A DNA stretch of 63,060 nucleotides. Origin: Hyphomicrobiales bacterium. Its GTDB lineage: Bacteria; Pseudomonadota; Alphaproteobacteria; Rhizobiales; Beijerinckiaceae. Shown piece by piece: positions 26,601 to 35,078 of the stretch. Positions within the stretch are counted from its first letter, which is position 1. The number at the start of each line of letters is the position of its first letter. The notes beneath the pieces were generated by a model, which ran no database searches, was not told the origin of the DNA, and saw only the letters and a program-made list of their open reading frames with translations. The DNA lies in assembly GCA_004144595.1 (NCBI GenBank), contig SEEM01000018.1:1-63060 (forward strand), in the 5' to 3' direction. The position numbers and the translations under genes were made by a program.

Positions 26601-28121
26601 ATGGCCACATCCCTGCCGAAAGACACGCTCGCCCTGCTCAAGCGCCTCGGCGTTTCCGAAGCGTCTTATGCCGATGCCGGCCTTTCGGCGCGTTCGCCGA
26701 TCACCGGCGAGACCGTGACGACGCTGCGCGAGACCACCCCTGCCGAGGCCGAGGCCGCGATCGGCCGGGCCCAGTCCGCCTATCTCGCCTGGCGCAAGGT
26801 GCCGGCGCCGCGCCGCGGCGAGTTCGTCCGCCTGCTCGGCGAGGAGCTGCGCGCCGCCAAGACCGATCTCGGGCTGCTGGTGACGCTCGAAGCCGGCAAG
26901 GTCACCTCCGAGGGCCTCGGCGAGGTCCAGGAGATGATCGACATCTGCGACTTCGCCGTCGGCCTGTCGCGCCAGCTCTACGGCCTGACCGTCGCGACAG
27001 AGCGCCCGAACCATCGCATGATGGAGACCTGGCACCCGATCGGCATCTGCGGCGTGATCTCGGCCTTCAACTTCCCGGTTGCGGTCTGGTCGTGGAACGC
27101 GGCGCTGGCCTTCGTCTGCGGCGACAGCGTCGTCTGGAAGCCCTCCGAGAAGACCCCTCTGACCGCGCTCGCCGTGCAGGCCATCGTCGAGAAGACGATG
27201 AAGCGCTTCGGCCCGGAAGCCCCGATCGGCCTCTCCGAAATCCTGATCGGCGGCCGCGAGCTCGGCGACATCCTCGTGCAGGACCATCGCGTCCCGGTCG
27301 TCTCGGCCACCGGCTCGACCCGCATGGGCAAGGAAGTCGGCCAGAAGCTGGCTGCGCGCTTCGCCCGCGCCATCCTCGAGCTCGGCGGCAACAACGCCGC
27401 GATCGTCGCTCCCTCGGCCGATCTCGACATCGCGCTGCGCGGCATCGCCTTCGCGGCTATGGGCACCGCCGGCCAGCGGTGCACCACGCTGCGTCGCCTG
27501 ATAGTGCATGAAAGCGTCTATGACGCGCTCGTGCCGAAGCTCGCCAAGGTCTACGGCTCGGTGAAGATCGGCGATCCCCGCGAGGCCGGCGTGCTGGTCG
27601 GCCCGCTGGTCGACGAGGCCGCCTATCAGGGCATGCAGAAGGCGCTGTCCGAGGCCAAGGCCGAGGGCGGCAAGGTCCATGGCGGCGAAAAGGTCGATGT
27701 CGGCGCTGGCGGCTGCTATGTCCGCCCGGCCCTGGTCGAGATGCCCAGCCAGTGCGGCCCGGTCGAGCGCGAGACCTTCGCGCCCATCCTCTATGTGATG
27801 AAGTACAAGTCCATCGACGAGGCGATCTCGATCCAGAACGCCGTCGGCGCCGGCCTGTCCTCCTCGATCTTCACGCTGAACATGCGCGAGGCCGAGTTCT
27901 TCGTCTCGGACGAGGGCTCCGACTGCGGCATTGCCAACGTCAATATCGGTCCTTCGGGCGCCGAGATCGGCGGCGCGTTCGGCGGCGAGAAGGAGACCGG
28001 CGGCGGCCGCGAGGCCGGCTCCGACGCCTGGAAGGCCTATATGCGCCGCGCCACCAATACCGTGAACTACGGCACCACGCTGCCGCTGGCGCAGGGCGTC
28101 AGCTTCGACGTGGATGCGTGA
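26601..28121 (+). CDS. amaB: Aldehyde dehydrogenase, AmaB/antiquitin type (2-aminoadipate semialdehyde dehydrogenase)
   Basis: 506 residues from the ATG at 26601. ALDH7 family: the general base Glu260 is in ILELGGNNAAIV and the catalytic Cys294 in GQRCTTLRR. The family also has MMETWHPIGICGVISAFNFP and the C-terminal GGEKETGGGREAGSDAWKAY. The best studied members oxidise L-2-aminoadipate 6-semialdehyde (in equilibrium with piperideine-6-carboxylate) to L-2-aminoadipate, using NAD(P)+. The frame is open further upstream, but that part crosses the promoter region and has no family match. The neighbours gcdH and a CoA-transferase support lysine catabolism. Confidence 0.9.
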   Translation: MATSLPKDTLALLKRLGVSEASYADAGLSARSPITGETVTTLRETTPAEAEAAIGRAQSAYLAWRKVPAPRRGEFVRLLGEELRAAKTDLGLLVTLEAGKVTSEGLGEVQEMIDICDFAVGLSRQLYGLTVATERPNHRMMETWHPIGICGVISAFNFPVAVWSWNAALAFVCGDSVVWKPSEKTPLTALAVQAIVEKTMKRFGPEAPIGLSEILIGGRELGDILVQDHRVPVVSATGSTRMGKEVGQKLAARFARAILELGGNNAAIVAPSADLDIALRGIAFAAMGTAGQRCTTLRRLIVHESVYDALVPKLAKVYGSVKIGDPREAGVLVGPLVDEAAYQGMQKALSEAKAEGGKVHGGEKVDVGAGGCYVRPALVEMPSQCGPVERETFAPILYVMKYKSIDEAISIQNAVGAGLSSSIFTLNMREAEFFVSDEGSDCGIANVNIGPSGAEIGGAFGGEKETGGGREAGSDAWKAYMRRATNTVNYGTTLPLAQGVSFDVDA

Positions 28122-28143
28122 CGAATTGAGCTGAAAAACGACC

Positions 28144-28230
28144 GTCATTGCGAGCGAAGCGAAGCAATCCAGGAGCGGCAGCGCTCTACGCTCCCCGGAT
28201 TGCTTCGTCGCTTCGCTCCTCGCAATGACG
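28144..28230. repeat. Intergenic palindromic repeat, family B, copy 1
   Basis: Outer arms GTCATTGCGAGCGAAGCGAAG...and CTTCGCTCCTCGCAATGAC, with inner GCAATCC/GGATTGC. It forms one long imperfect hairpin in the gap between amaB and gcdH. The same element recurs at 30758-30842. Confidence 0.85.
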
Positions 28231-28259
28231 GCGAGCAAGACAGGATGGGAGAGAAACAC

Positions 28260-29456
28260 ATGGCCGGCAGCCACAAGCTCGCGAAATTCACCTGGGACGA
28301 TGCCTATCTGCTCGACGAGCAGCTGAACGAGGACGAGCGGCTGATCCGCGACACCGCCCGCGCCTATGCGCAGGAGAAGCTCGCTCCCCGCATCCATGAC
28401 GCCTATCTCGACGAGAAGACCGATCGCTCGATCTTCAACGAAATGGGCGAGCTCGGCCTTCTCGGCGTCACCGTCCCCGAGGAGTATGGCTGCGCCGGTG
28501 CCAACTACGTCTCCTACGGGCTCGTCGCCCGCGAGGTCGAGCGCATCGACTCGGGCTATCGCTCGATGATGTCGGTGCAGTCCTCGCTGGTGATGTACCC
28601 GATCTATGCCTATGGCAGCGAAGAGCAGCGCAAGAAGTACCTGCCCAAGCTCGGCTCGGGCGAATGGGTCGGCTGCTTCGGCCTGACGGAGCCCGATGCC
28701 GGCTCCGATCCCGGCGGCATGAAGACCCGCGCCGAGAAGGTCGCCGACGGCTACAAGCTGACCGGCTCCAAGATGTGGATCTCGAACTCGCCGATCGCCG
28801 ACGTCTTCGTCGTCTGGGCGAAGTCATCACCGCATGACAACCAGATTCGCGGCTTCATCCTCGACAAGGGCATGAAGGGCCTCTCCGCGCCGAAGATCGG
28901 CGGCAAGCTTTCGCTCCGCGCCTCGATCACCGGCGAGGTCGTCATGGACGGCGTCATCGTGCCGGAAGAGAACCTGTTGCCGAACGTCTCGGGCCTGTCC
29001 GGCCCGTTCGGCTGCCTCAACCGCGCCCGCTACGGTATTTCCTGGGGCGTGATGGGCGCCGCCGAGGATTGCTTCCACCGCGCCCGGCAGTACGGGCTCG
29101 ACCGCAAGCAGTTCAACAAGCCCCTCGCCCAGACGCAGCTCTACCAGAAGAAGCTCGCGGACATGCTGACCGAGATCACGCTCGGCCTGCAGGGCAGCTT
29201 GCGCGTCGGGCGGCTGCTCGACGACGGCAAGATGGCTCCCGAGATGATCTCGCTGGTGAAGCGCAACAATTGCGGCAAGGCGCTCGACATCGCCCGCCAG
29301 GCCCGCGACATGCACGGCGGCAACGGCATCTCGATCGAGTATCAGGTGATGCGCCATGCCGCGAACCTCGAGACGGTGAACACCTATGAGGGCACGCATG
29401 ACGTCCACGCGCTGATCCTCGGCCGGGCGATCACCGGCCTGCAGGCGTTCTTCTGA
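28260..29456 (+). CDS. gcdH: Glutaryl-CoA dehydrogenase
   Basis: 398 residues from the ATG at 28260, with GGGAGAG six bases upstream. FAD enzyme of the acyl-CoA dehydrogenase fold that oxidises and decarboxylates glutaryl-CoA to crotonyl-CoA. GCDH-specific features: [34 protein letters not shown], and the C-terminal [18 protein letters not shown] with the catalytic Glu in YEGT. It follows the AmaB-type dehydrogenase and precedes a CoA-transferase. Together they would carry lysine carbon from 2-aminoadipate/glutarate to crotonyl-CoA, although the steps from aminoadipate to glutarate are not encoded here. Confidence 0.95.
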   Translation: MAGSHKLAKFTWDDAYLLDEQLNEDERLIRDTARAYAQEKLAPRIHDAYLDEKTDRSIFNEMGELGLLGVTVPEEYGCAGANYVSYGLVAREVERIDSGYRSMMSVQSSLVMYPIYAYGSEEQRKKYLPKLGSGEWVGCFGLTEPDAGSDPGGMKTRAEKVADGYKLTGSKMWISNSPIADVFVVWAKSSPHDNQIRGFILDKGMKGLSAPKIGGKLSLRASITGEVVMDGVIVPEENLLPNVSGLSGPFGCLNRARYGISWGVMGAAEDCFHRARQYGLDRKQFNKPLAQTQLYQKKLADMLTEITLGLQGSLRVGRLLDDGKMAPEMISLVKRNNCGKALDIARQARDMHGGNGISIEYQVMRHAANLETVNTYEGTHDVHALILGRAITGLQAFF

Positions 29457-29468
29457 GCATCGTCAGCC

Positions 29469-29548
29469 GTCATGCCCGGGCTTGATCCGGGCATCTCGTC
29501 CCACGCGAACCTCCCCGGAGATGGTCGGGTCAAGCCCGACCATGACGC
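29469..29548. repeat. Intergenic palindromic repeat, family A, copy 4
   Basis: GTCATGCCCGGGCTTGATCCGGGCATC at the left and GGTCGGGTCAAGCCCGACCATGACG at the right: two hairpins back to back between gcdH and the CoA-transferase gene. The right end lies only 16 bases before the next start codon. Confidence 0.8.
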
Positions 29549-29564
29549 CCGAGTCGAACCCGCC

Positions 29565-30749
29565 ATGACGACCTCCCCCCTCGCCGGCCTGCGCGTCCTC
29601 GAACTGGCGCGCATCCTCGCAGGTCCCTGGATCGGCCAGCTCCTGGCCGATCTCGGCGCCGATGTCGTCAAGGTCGAGGCGCCGGAAGGCGACGACACCC
29701 GCAAATGGGGCCCGCCCTTCGTCGAGGGCACCGGCGACGAGCATCTTTCCGCGGCCTATTTCCACGCCGCCAATCGCGGCAAGCGCTCGATCACGGCCGA
29801 TTTCCGCACCGTGGAAGGTCAGGCGCTGGTTCGGCGGCTCGCGGCCCATGCCGATATCGTCATCGAGAACTTCAAGGTCGGCGGACTCTCGAAATACGGG
29901 CTCGACGCGGTCTCGCTGCGCCAGGAATTCCCGCGCCTGATCTACTGCTCGGTCACCGGCTTCGGGCAGGACGGGCCGTATGCGCCGCGCGCGGGCTATG
30001 ATTTCCTCGTCCAGGGCATGGGCGGGGCGATGTCGATCACCGGCGAGCCGGCGGGCGCGCCGATGAAGGCGGGTTACGCCGTCGCCGACATCTATACCGG
30101 GCTCTATGCCACCGTCGGCATCCTCTCGGCGCTTCGTCAGCGCGACGCGACCGGCGAAGGCGCAACGCTCGATCTCGCCTTGCTCGACTCGCAGGTCGCC
30201 GTGCTCGGCAACCAGGCAATGAACTATCTCGTCGGCGGCAATCCGCCGCCCCGGCTCGGCAACGCCCATCCGAACATCGTGCCTTATGACGTGTTCCCGG
30301 TCGCGGACGGCCATATCATCATCGCGACTGGCAATGACGGGCAGTGGCGCAAGCTCTGCGAAGTGCTGGGCGAGCCGGCGCTGGCCGACCATCCCGATTA
30401 TCTCGACAACAAGTCGCGGGTGAAGAACCGCATCGCGCTGACGGAGCGTCTGCACCTGCTCTGCCAGCGCTATGCCAAGCTCGATCTGCTGGCCGCGTTG
30501 GAGAAGGTCGGCGTGCCCGCCGGCCCGATCAACGATATCGCCGAGGTCTTCGGCGATCCGCAGGTCGCCGCACGCGGCGTCAGGGTCGACCTGCCGAGCC
30601 CAATTGCGAAAGCGGGCAGCATTCCGACCGTCGCCTCGCCCATCGTCATGAACGGTGTGCGGCAGGTCGCGGAACGTCCGAGCCCAGGGCTCGGCGAGCA
30701 CACAGACGACATTTTGAACGATCCGGCCTGGGGCGGGTCGGCGCAATGA
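29565..30749 (+). CDS. CaiB/BaiF family CoA-transferase (probable glutarate CoA-transferase)
   Basis: 394 residues from the ATG at 29565. Class III CoA-transferase: GLRVLELARILAGPWIGQLLADLGADVVKVE at the N-terminus, NRGKRSITADF, and RAGYDFLVQGMGG, where the Asp is the expected anhydride-forming residue. Directly next to gcdH, the natural role is loading CoA onto glutarate (as in the SUGCT/GcdG group), giving the substrate of GcdH. The context makes this likely, but specificity within the family is hard to read from sequence. Confidence 0.9.
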   Translation: MTTSPLAGLRVLELARILAGPWIGQLLADLGADVVKVEAPEGDDTRKWGPPFVEGTGDEHLSAAYFHAANRGKRSITADFRTVEGQALVRRLAAHADIVIENFKVGGLSKYGLDAVSLRQEFPRLIYCSVTGFGQDGPYAPRAGYDFLVQGMGGAMSITGEPAGAPMKAGYAVADIYTGLYATVGILSALRQRDATGEGATLDLALLDSQVAVLGNQAMNYLVGGNPPPRLGNAHPNIVPYDVFPVADGHIIIATGNDGQWRKLCEVLGEPALADHPDYLDNKSRVKNRIALTERLHLLCQRYAKLDLLAALEKVGVPAGPINDIAEVFGDPQVAARGVRVDLPSPIAKAGSIPTVASPIVMNGVRQVAERPSPGLGEHTDDILNDPAWGGSAQ

Positions 30750-30757
30750 CATTCACC

Positions 30758-30842
30758 GTCATTGCGAGCGCAGCGAAGCAATCCAGCAGGGCGCGCCTGA
30801 CGTCCCCCGGATTGCTTCGTCGCTGTGCTCCTCGCAATGACG
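30758..30842. repeat. Intergenic palindromic repeat, family B, copy 2
   Basis: GTCATTGCGAGCGCAGCGAAGCAATCC on one arm and GGATTGCTTCGTCGCTGTGCTCCTCGCAATGAC on the other. Paired changes (GCGCAGC against GCTGTGC) keep most of the hairpin. It fills the gap before the TPP enzyme gene. Confidence 0.85.
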
Positions 30843-30863
30843 GCAAGGGCAAGGGAAAGAGCA

Positions 30864-32540
30864 ATGGCTAATCGCACTGGCGGGCAGATCCTCGTCGACC
30901 AGCTTCTGATCCACGGCGCTACCGACGCCTTCTGCGTGCCGGGCGAGAGCTATCTCGCCGTGCTCGACGCGCTGCACGATGCCTCGATGAAGGTCACCAT
31001 CTGCCGGGCCGAGGGCGGCGCCTGCATGATGGCGGAAGCCGCCGGCAAGCTGACCGGCAAGCCCGGCATCTGCTTCGTGACGCGCGGCCCCGGCGCCACC
31101 AACGCCTCGCCCGGCATCCATATCGCCGACCAGGACTCGACGCCGCTGATCCTCTTCGTCGGCCAGATCGATGGCAGCATGCGCGAGCGCGAGGCCTTCC
31201 AGGAACTCGACTACCGCGCCGTCTTCGGCACCATGACCAAATGGGCGACCGAGATCGACGATGCCGCGCGCATCCCGGAGATCATCAGCCGCGCCTTCCA
31301 TGTCGCGACCTCCGGCCGCCCCGGCCCGGTCGTGATCGCGCTGCCGGAGGACGTGCTGATCGACCTCGCCGATGTCGCCGATGCCGAGCCCTATCAGATC
31401 ACCGAGCAGCATCCCGCCCCGGCGCAGATGGCCGATCTCGCCGAGCGCTTCGCTTCTGCCAAGTCGCCGGTGGCCATCCTTGGCGGCTCGCGCTGGAGCC
31501 CGGAGGCGATCGCCGACTTCCAGGCCTTCGCCGAGCGTTTCGACCTGCCCGTCGCGGTCTCGTTCCGCCGGCAGATGCTGTTCCCGGCCGACCATCCGAA
31601 CTTCGCCGGCGATCTCGGCATCGGCCCCAACCCGAAGCTGCTCGCCCGCATCAAGGAGAGCGACCTCGTGCTGCTGGTCGGCGGGCGCCTCTCGGAGATG
31701 CCTAGCCAGTCCTACACTTTGTTCGGCATCCCGAATCCGGGCCGGCCGCTGGTGCATGTCCATGCCGATCCGGAGGAGCTCGGCCGGGTCTATCGTCCGA
31801 CGCTGGCGATCAACGCCTCGCCGGCCGGCTTCTGCGCGGCGCTGGAGACGATCGAGCCGCCGAAGGCACCGGCCTGGGCCGGCGCGAGCGCTGCCGCGCA
31901 CGAATCCTATATCGCCTGGAGCGAGCAGCCCGCGCCCGTGCCCGGCGAGTTCCACCCCGGCGAGATGGTGCGCTGGCTGCGTAGCCAGCTCCCCGACGAC
32001 GCCATCCTCTGCAACGGCGCCGGCAATTACGCGACCTGGGTGCACCGCTTCCACCGCTTCAACAGGTTCGCGACGCAGCTCGCACCGACCTGCGGCTCGA
32101 TGGGGTACGGCGTGCCGGCTGCAATCGGTGCCAAGCGGCTCTATCCGGAGCGAACCGTCATCGCCTTTGCGGGCGACGGCTGTTTCCTGATGAACGGCCA
32201 GGATTTCGCGACGGCCGTGCAATACGACCTGCCCGTCGTCGTCATCGTGGTCGATAACGGCATGTACGGCACGATCCGCATGCATCAGGAGCGCGAATAT
32301 CCCGGCCGCGTCTCGGCGACGACGCTGAAGAACCCCGATTTCGCGGCCTATGCCAAGGCCTTCGGCGGCCACGGCGAGCGCGTCGAGACGACCTCGGAAT
32401 TCGCGCCGGCCTTCGAGCGCGCGGTGAAGAGCGGCAAGCCCGCGATCATCCACTGCCTGCTCGACCCCGAAGCGATCACGCCTGCGAAGTCGCTTTCGAC
32501 GATCCGGGCCGAGGCTTTTGCGGCTCAAGGCAAAAAGTAA
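30864..32540 (+). CDS. Thiamine-pyrophosphate-dependent enzyme, acetolactate synthase-like
   Basis: 558 residues from the ATG at 30864, with AAGGGAAAG upstream. Three-domain TPP fold: N-terminal pyrimidine-binding domain with the catalytic Glu50 in CRAEGGACMMAEAAGK, a central domain, and the C-terminal TPP/Mg motif AFAGDGCFLMNGQDFATAV...VVVDNGMYG. Acetolactate-synthase, oxalyl-CoA decarboxylase and benzoylformate decarboxylase-like enzymes share this plan. No classical ilvH subunit gene is adjacent, so a biosynthetic acetolactate synthase is unlikely. It lies downstream of the glutarate CoA-transferase, and a role in decarboxylating a 2-oxo acid from lysine breakdown is possible. The substrate is unknown. 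Confidence 0.85.
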   Translation: MANRTGGQILVDQLLIHGATDAFCVPGESYLAVLDALHDASMKVTICRAEGGACMMAEAAGKLTGKPGICFVTRGPGATNASPGIHIADQDSTPLILFVGQIDGSMREREAFQELDYRAVFGTMTKWATEIDDAARIPEIISRAFHVATSGRPGPVVIALPEDVLIDLADVADAEPYQITEQHPAPAQMADLAERFASAKSPVAILGGSRWSPEAIADFQAFAERFDLPVAVSFRRQMLFPADHPNFAGDLGIGPNPKLLARIKESDLVLLVGGRLSEMPSQSYTLFGIPNPGRPLVHVHADPEELGRVYRPTLAINASPAGFCAALETIEPPKAPAWAGASAAAHESYIAWSEQPAPVPGEFHPGEMVRWLRSQLPDDAILCNGAGNYATWVHRFHRFNRFATQLAPTCGSMGYGVPAAIGAKRLYPERTVIAFAGDGCFLMNGQDFATAVQYDLPVVVIVVDNGMYGTIRMHQEREYPGRVSATTLKNPDFAAYAKAFGGHGERVETTSEFAPAFERAVKSGKPAIIHCLLDPEAITPAKSLSTIRAEAFAAQGKK

Positions 32541-32543
32541 ACG

Positions 32544-32574
32544 TCACGGACGAAAATCTTAACCTCGTCCGTGA
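32544..32574 (+). terminator. Hairpin terminator candidate after TPP enzyme gene
   Basis: Perfect 10-base arms TCACGGACGA (32544-32553) and TCGTCCGTGA (32565-32574) around an 11-base loop, beginning 4 bases after the stop codon. There is no T tract, so it may stabilise the 3' end or act with Rho. Confidence 0.6.
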
Positions 32575-32635
32575 ACCTGACCCGAACCTTTCGCGACCAT
32601 TCAGCGTTGGGCTGATGTTAGCGGAGGGCAAGGCG

Positions 32636-33133
32636 ATGGTACGTAACGGGATGGCGCGGATCGGACTGGCGGCGGCGCTGCTCGTGGCCGCAGCGCCCGC
32701 GGCGGAAGCGGCCGGCCTGTTCGACGACCTCGCCCGCGCGCTGTTCGGCGGCGGGCCGCGGCTGCGGGCTTCCCCGATCTACGAATATGACGATGAGCCG
32801 CGCATGCGGGCGCCGCGCGTCCGGGCGCCGTCCGAAGTTTCCTCGAAGCCGAAGCCGCCTGTCGTCCAGCTCGATCCCCAGGCCGACAAGCAATGGTATC
32901 TGAAGGACCCGACGCTGCGGCGCGGCGACATCGTCGTCACCGCGCGGGGCGTGCTGGTCTATCAAGGCCGTGACGCCGATGCAGCGCGTCCGGCCGATTT
33001 CGTCGCGCTCGGCGGCAACGATGCCAAGGGCTGGAAGCAGCAATTGCAGATGGCGGCAGCCGGCGGACGCGCCCGCTTCGGCGATCTCAGCGCGCCGACC
33101 AAGGCTTCCTTGACGGCCGAGGCCGCCGAGTAG
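32636..33133 (+). CDS. Small secreted protein with GD-VVT-RG...DFVAL motif (a)
   Basis: 165 residues from the ATG at 32636, with GGAGG eight bases upstream. Signal peptide about 1-26 (IGLAAALLVAAAPAAEAA). Then a Pro/Arg-rich linker and a compact C-terminal part: YLKDPTLRRGDIVVTARG, then PADFVALGGN. Residues 97-125 align without gaps to residues 115-143 of the secreted protein encoded at 45298, 15 of 29 identical. I do not recognise a named domain. It is probably periplasmic. It sits directly after the lysine-type catabolic cluster. Confidence 0.8.
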   Translation: MVRNGMARIGLAAALLVAAAPAAEAAGLFDDLARALFGGGPRLRASPIYEYDDEPRMRAPRVRAPSEVSSKPKPPVVQLDPQADKQWYLKDPTLRRGDIVVTARGVLVYQGRDADAARPADFVALGGNDAKGWKQQLQMAAAGGRARFGDLSAPTKASLTAEAAE

Positions 33134-33143
33134 GCAGCCCGCT

Positions 33144-33743
33144 TCAGCGTGGCTTCACGCCGTCGAAGGTCGAGCGGATGGCGCGGGCCAGCGCGATAGC
33201 GGCCCAGCCCTGAAAGATCAGCTCGACCGCGAAGAAGGTGCCGAGCACCCAGAGGCTCGAGCTCGGCCACTGCGCGAGGATCATGCCGCCGAGCAGCAGC
33301 GACAGCGCGCCCGAGAAGGCGATCCAACCCCATGCCGGCAATTCCCGGTTCTGAAAGGCAACGACAAGCCGCAGCACGCCGGTCGCAACCAGGGCTGCGC
33401 CGGCCAGCAGCGTCAGCGAGGCCGTGGCGAGAAGCGGGTTGGCGAAGGTCATCAGGCCTATGGCGACATAGAGCAGGCCAATGCAGATATGCAGCAGTCG
33501 GCTCTTCCAGCCTTGATGCCGGAAAGCGTCGATCAGAACGACGACCCCGCCGACCAGGATCATCGCCCCGAACCAGATCGCGCTGGCCAGGCTGAGCATT
33601 GCAACCGCGCCAAGGCCAAGCACGCCGAGAATGACGAGGGCGATGCCTGCCGCCATCAGCCAGCCAGAATTGCGCCGGAGCGGGACGAGATGCGTCGCGA
33701 GGGAGGAGCCCGAGCGGGGTGAGGTCTCTGCAGGTGTGGTCAT
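33144..33743 (-). CDS. HdeD family membrane protein
   Basis: 199 residues from the ATG at 33743, with GGAG eight bases upstream. Six hydrophobic segments, paired in the HdeD pattern: WLMAAGIALVILGVLGL, ASAIWFGAMILVGGVVVLIDAF, LLHICIGLLYVAIGLMTFANP and others. HdeD was first described as an acid-resistance membrane protein in E. coli. In alphaproteobacteria its role is not defined. It is convergent with the small secreted protein gene and downstream of transaldolase. Confidence 0.9.
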   Translation of the reverse strand: MTTPAETSPRSGSSLATHLVPLRRNSGWLMAAGIALVILGVLGLGAVAMLSLASAIWFGAMILVGGVVVLIDAFRHQGWKSRLLHICIGLLYVAIGLMTFANPLLATASLTLLAGAALVATGVLRLVVAFQNRELPAWGWIAFSGALSLLLGGMILAQWPSSSLWVLGTFFAVELIFQGWAAIALARAIRSTFDGVKPR

Positions 33744-33830
33744 GGCCGACTCCGGTTGGGCGGGCCGCGACAGCCGGGGCGGCCTCGTCAAGACACCCAT
33801 CCATCAGAGGCCTGCCCGAGGCCCGCGTCA

Positions 33831-33857
33831 ATGATCTGCCGCAAGGGGGCAGATCAT
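33831..33857 (-). terminator. Perfect hairpin downstream of transaldolase
   Basis: Ten-base arms ATGATCTGCC and GGCAGATCAT with a 7-base loop lie between the end of tal and the start of hdeD. There is no T run on the transcribed side. It could be a terminator or an operator-like site. Confidence 0.5.
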
Positions 33858-33878
33858 GCGTTTCGTAGCCGTCGTGCT

Positions 33879-34847
33879 TCAGCCGAGCTTGTCGGCCACG
33901 AGCTTGCGCAGGCCACGCAGGTCCTTGACGAAGCCGCGGATGCCTTCGGCCAGCTTCTCGGTCGCCATCGCGTCCTCGTTCATGGCGAAGCGGAAGGCCT
34001 TTTCGTCGAAGCCGAGGCGCTTGTCGAAGCCAGAAGCCACCTGCGGCGACGAGGCAGGGGACAGGCGGCGCGGCAGATCGCCGGTCGCGGCGGCGAGCTC
34101 GTCGAGCAGGCTCGGCCCGATGGTCAAGCGGTCGCAGCCGGCGAGCGCCTCGATCTCGCCGGTGTTGCGGAAGGAAGCGCCCATCACCACCGTCTTGATG
34201 CCGAAGGCCTTGTAATAGGCGTAGATGCTCTTGACCGAGACGACGCCGGGATCGGTCTCGGCCGTGTAGGGGCCGCCGCCGGCCTTGACGTGCCAGTCGA
34301 GGATGCGGCCGACGAAGGGCGAGATCAGGAAGGCGTTCGCCTCGGCCGCCGCAACCGCCTGCGGCAAGGCGAAGAGCAGGGTCAGGTTGCAGTCGATGCC
34401 CTCGCCCTGCAGCACCTTGGCAGCCTGCAGGCCCTCCCAGGTCGAGGCGATCTTGATGAGGATGCGATCCTTCTCGACACCGCGCTCCTTGTAGGCGGCG
34501 ATGACCGCGCGCGCCTTCTCGAGGGTCGCGGCGGTATCGAAGGAGAGATCGGCATCGACCTCGGTCGAGACGCGGCCAGGCACGATCTTGGTCAGCTCCG
34601 CACCGAAGTTGACCGCGAGGCGATCACAGACGGCGTGGACCGCCTTGTCACCGCCGCCCTGCTTCTTGCCCCAGCCGATCGCCTCTTCGACGAGATGTGC
34701 ATAGGCCGGCGTTTCCACCGCCTTGAGGATCAAGGTCGGATTGGTGGTGCAGTCGACGGGCTTCAGGCGACGCACGGCCTCGATGTCGCCGGTGTCGGCG
34801 ACGACGGTGGTCATCTGGCGGAGCTGGTCGAGCTTGGAGGCGGTCAT
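33879..34847 (-). CDS. tal: Transaldolase
   Basis: Pentose-phosphate enzyme that moves a dihydroxyacetone unit from sedoheptulose-7-phosphate to glyceraldehyde-3-phosphate. 322 residues, the long TalB-type class. The Schiff-base Lys is in [16 protein letters not shown]. Family blocks [35 protein letters not shown] and [11 protein letters not shown] are all present. The ATG has GAGG eight bases before it. It lies downstream of sugar-transporter genes on the same strand, but 231 bases and two repeats separate them. Confidence 0.97.
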   Translation of the reverse strand: MTASKLDQLRQMTTVVADTGDIEAVRRLKPVDCTTNPTLILKAVETPAYAHLVEEAIGWGKKQGGGDKAVHAVCDRLAVNFGAELTKIVPGRVSTEVDADLSFDTAATLEKARAVIAAYKERGVEKDRILIKIASTWEGLQAAKVLQGEGIDCNLTLLFALPQAVAAAEANAFLISPFVGRILDWHVKAGGGPYTAETDPGVVSVKSIYAYYKAFGIKTVVMGASFRNTGEIEALAGCDRLTIGPSLLDELAAATGDLPRRLSPASSPQVASGFDKRLGFDEKAFRFAMNEDAMATEKLAEGIRGFVKDLRGLRKLVADKLG

Positions 34848-34905
34848 CGGTCAATCCTCGGCAATTCTTCCTGTCGTAACGCATCAAGTGTGACGCCTGT
34901 TCATC

Positions 34906-34934
34906 GCCATTGCGAGAGCGATGAAGCAATCCGG
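34906..34934. repeat. Family B repeat, degenerate half copy
   Basis: GCCATTGCGAGAGCGATGAAGCAATCCGG matches one arm of the family B element (GTCATTGCGAGCGAAGCGAAGCAATCC) with several changes. The second arm is absent. It lies upstream of tal and looks like a decayed copy. Confidence 0.6.
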
Positions 34935-34968
34935 CCATGCGACGAGCTGACGCCGCCTTAAGCCGCAC

Positions 34969-35065
34969 GTCATGCCCGGGCTTGACCCGGGCATCTCTTG
35001 GAGGAGAAGCGCCCTTTCCGGCCTGAGATTCTCGGGTCGAAGCTGCGCTTCGCCCGAGAATGACG
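34969..35065. repeat. Intergenic palindromic repeat, family A, copy 5
   Basis: GTCATGCCCGGGCTTGACCCGGGCATC followed by a TTCTCGGG...CCCGAGAA stem and TGACG. It has the same two-hairpin layout as the copy after metW. It lies immediately after the last permease gene, where it may protect or end the sugar-transporter transcript. Confidence 0.8.
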
Positions 35066-35078
35066 CGCGCCGGCACCC

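Noticed and set aside
26442..28397. Long minus-strand open frame opposite the AmaB-type dehydrogenase
   Set aside because: Shadow frame. The ALDH active-site residues are intact on the plus strand.
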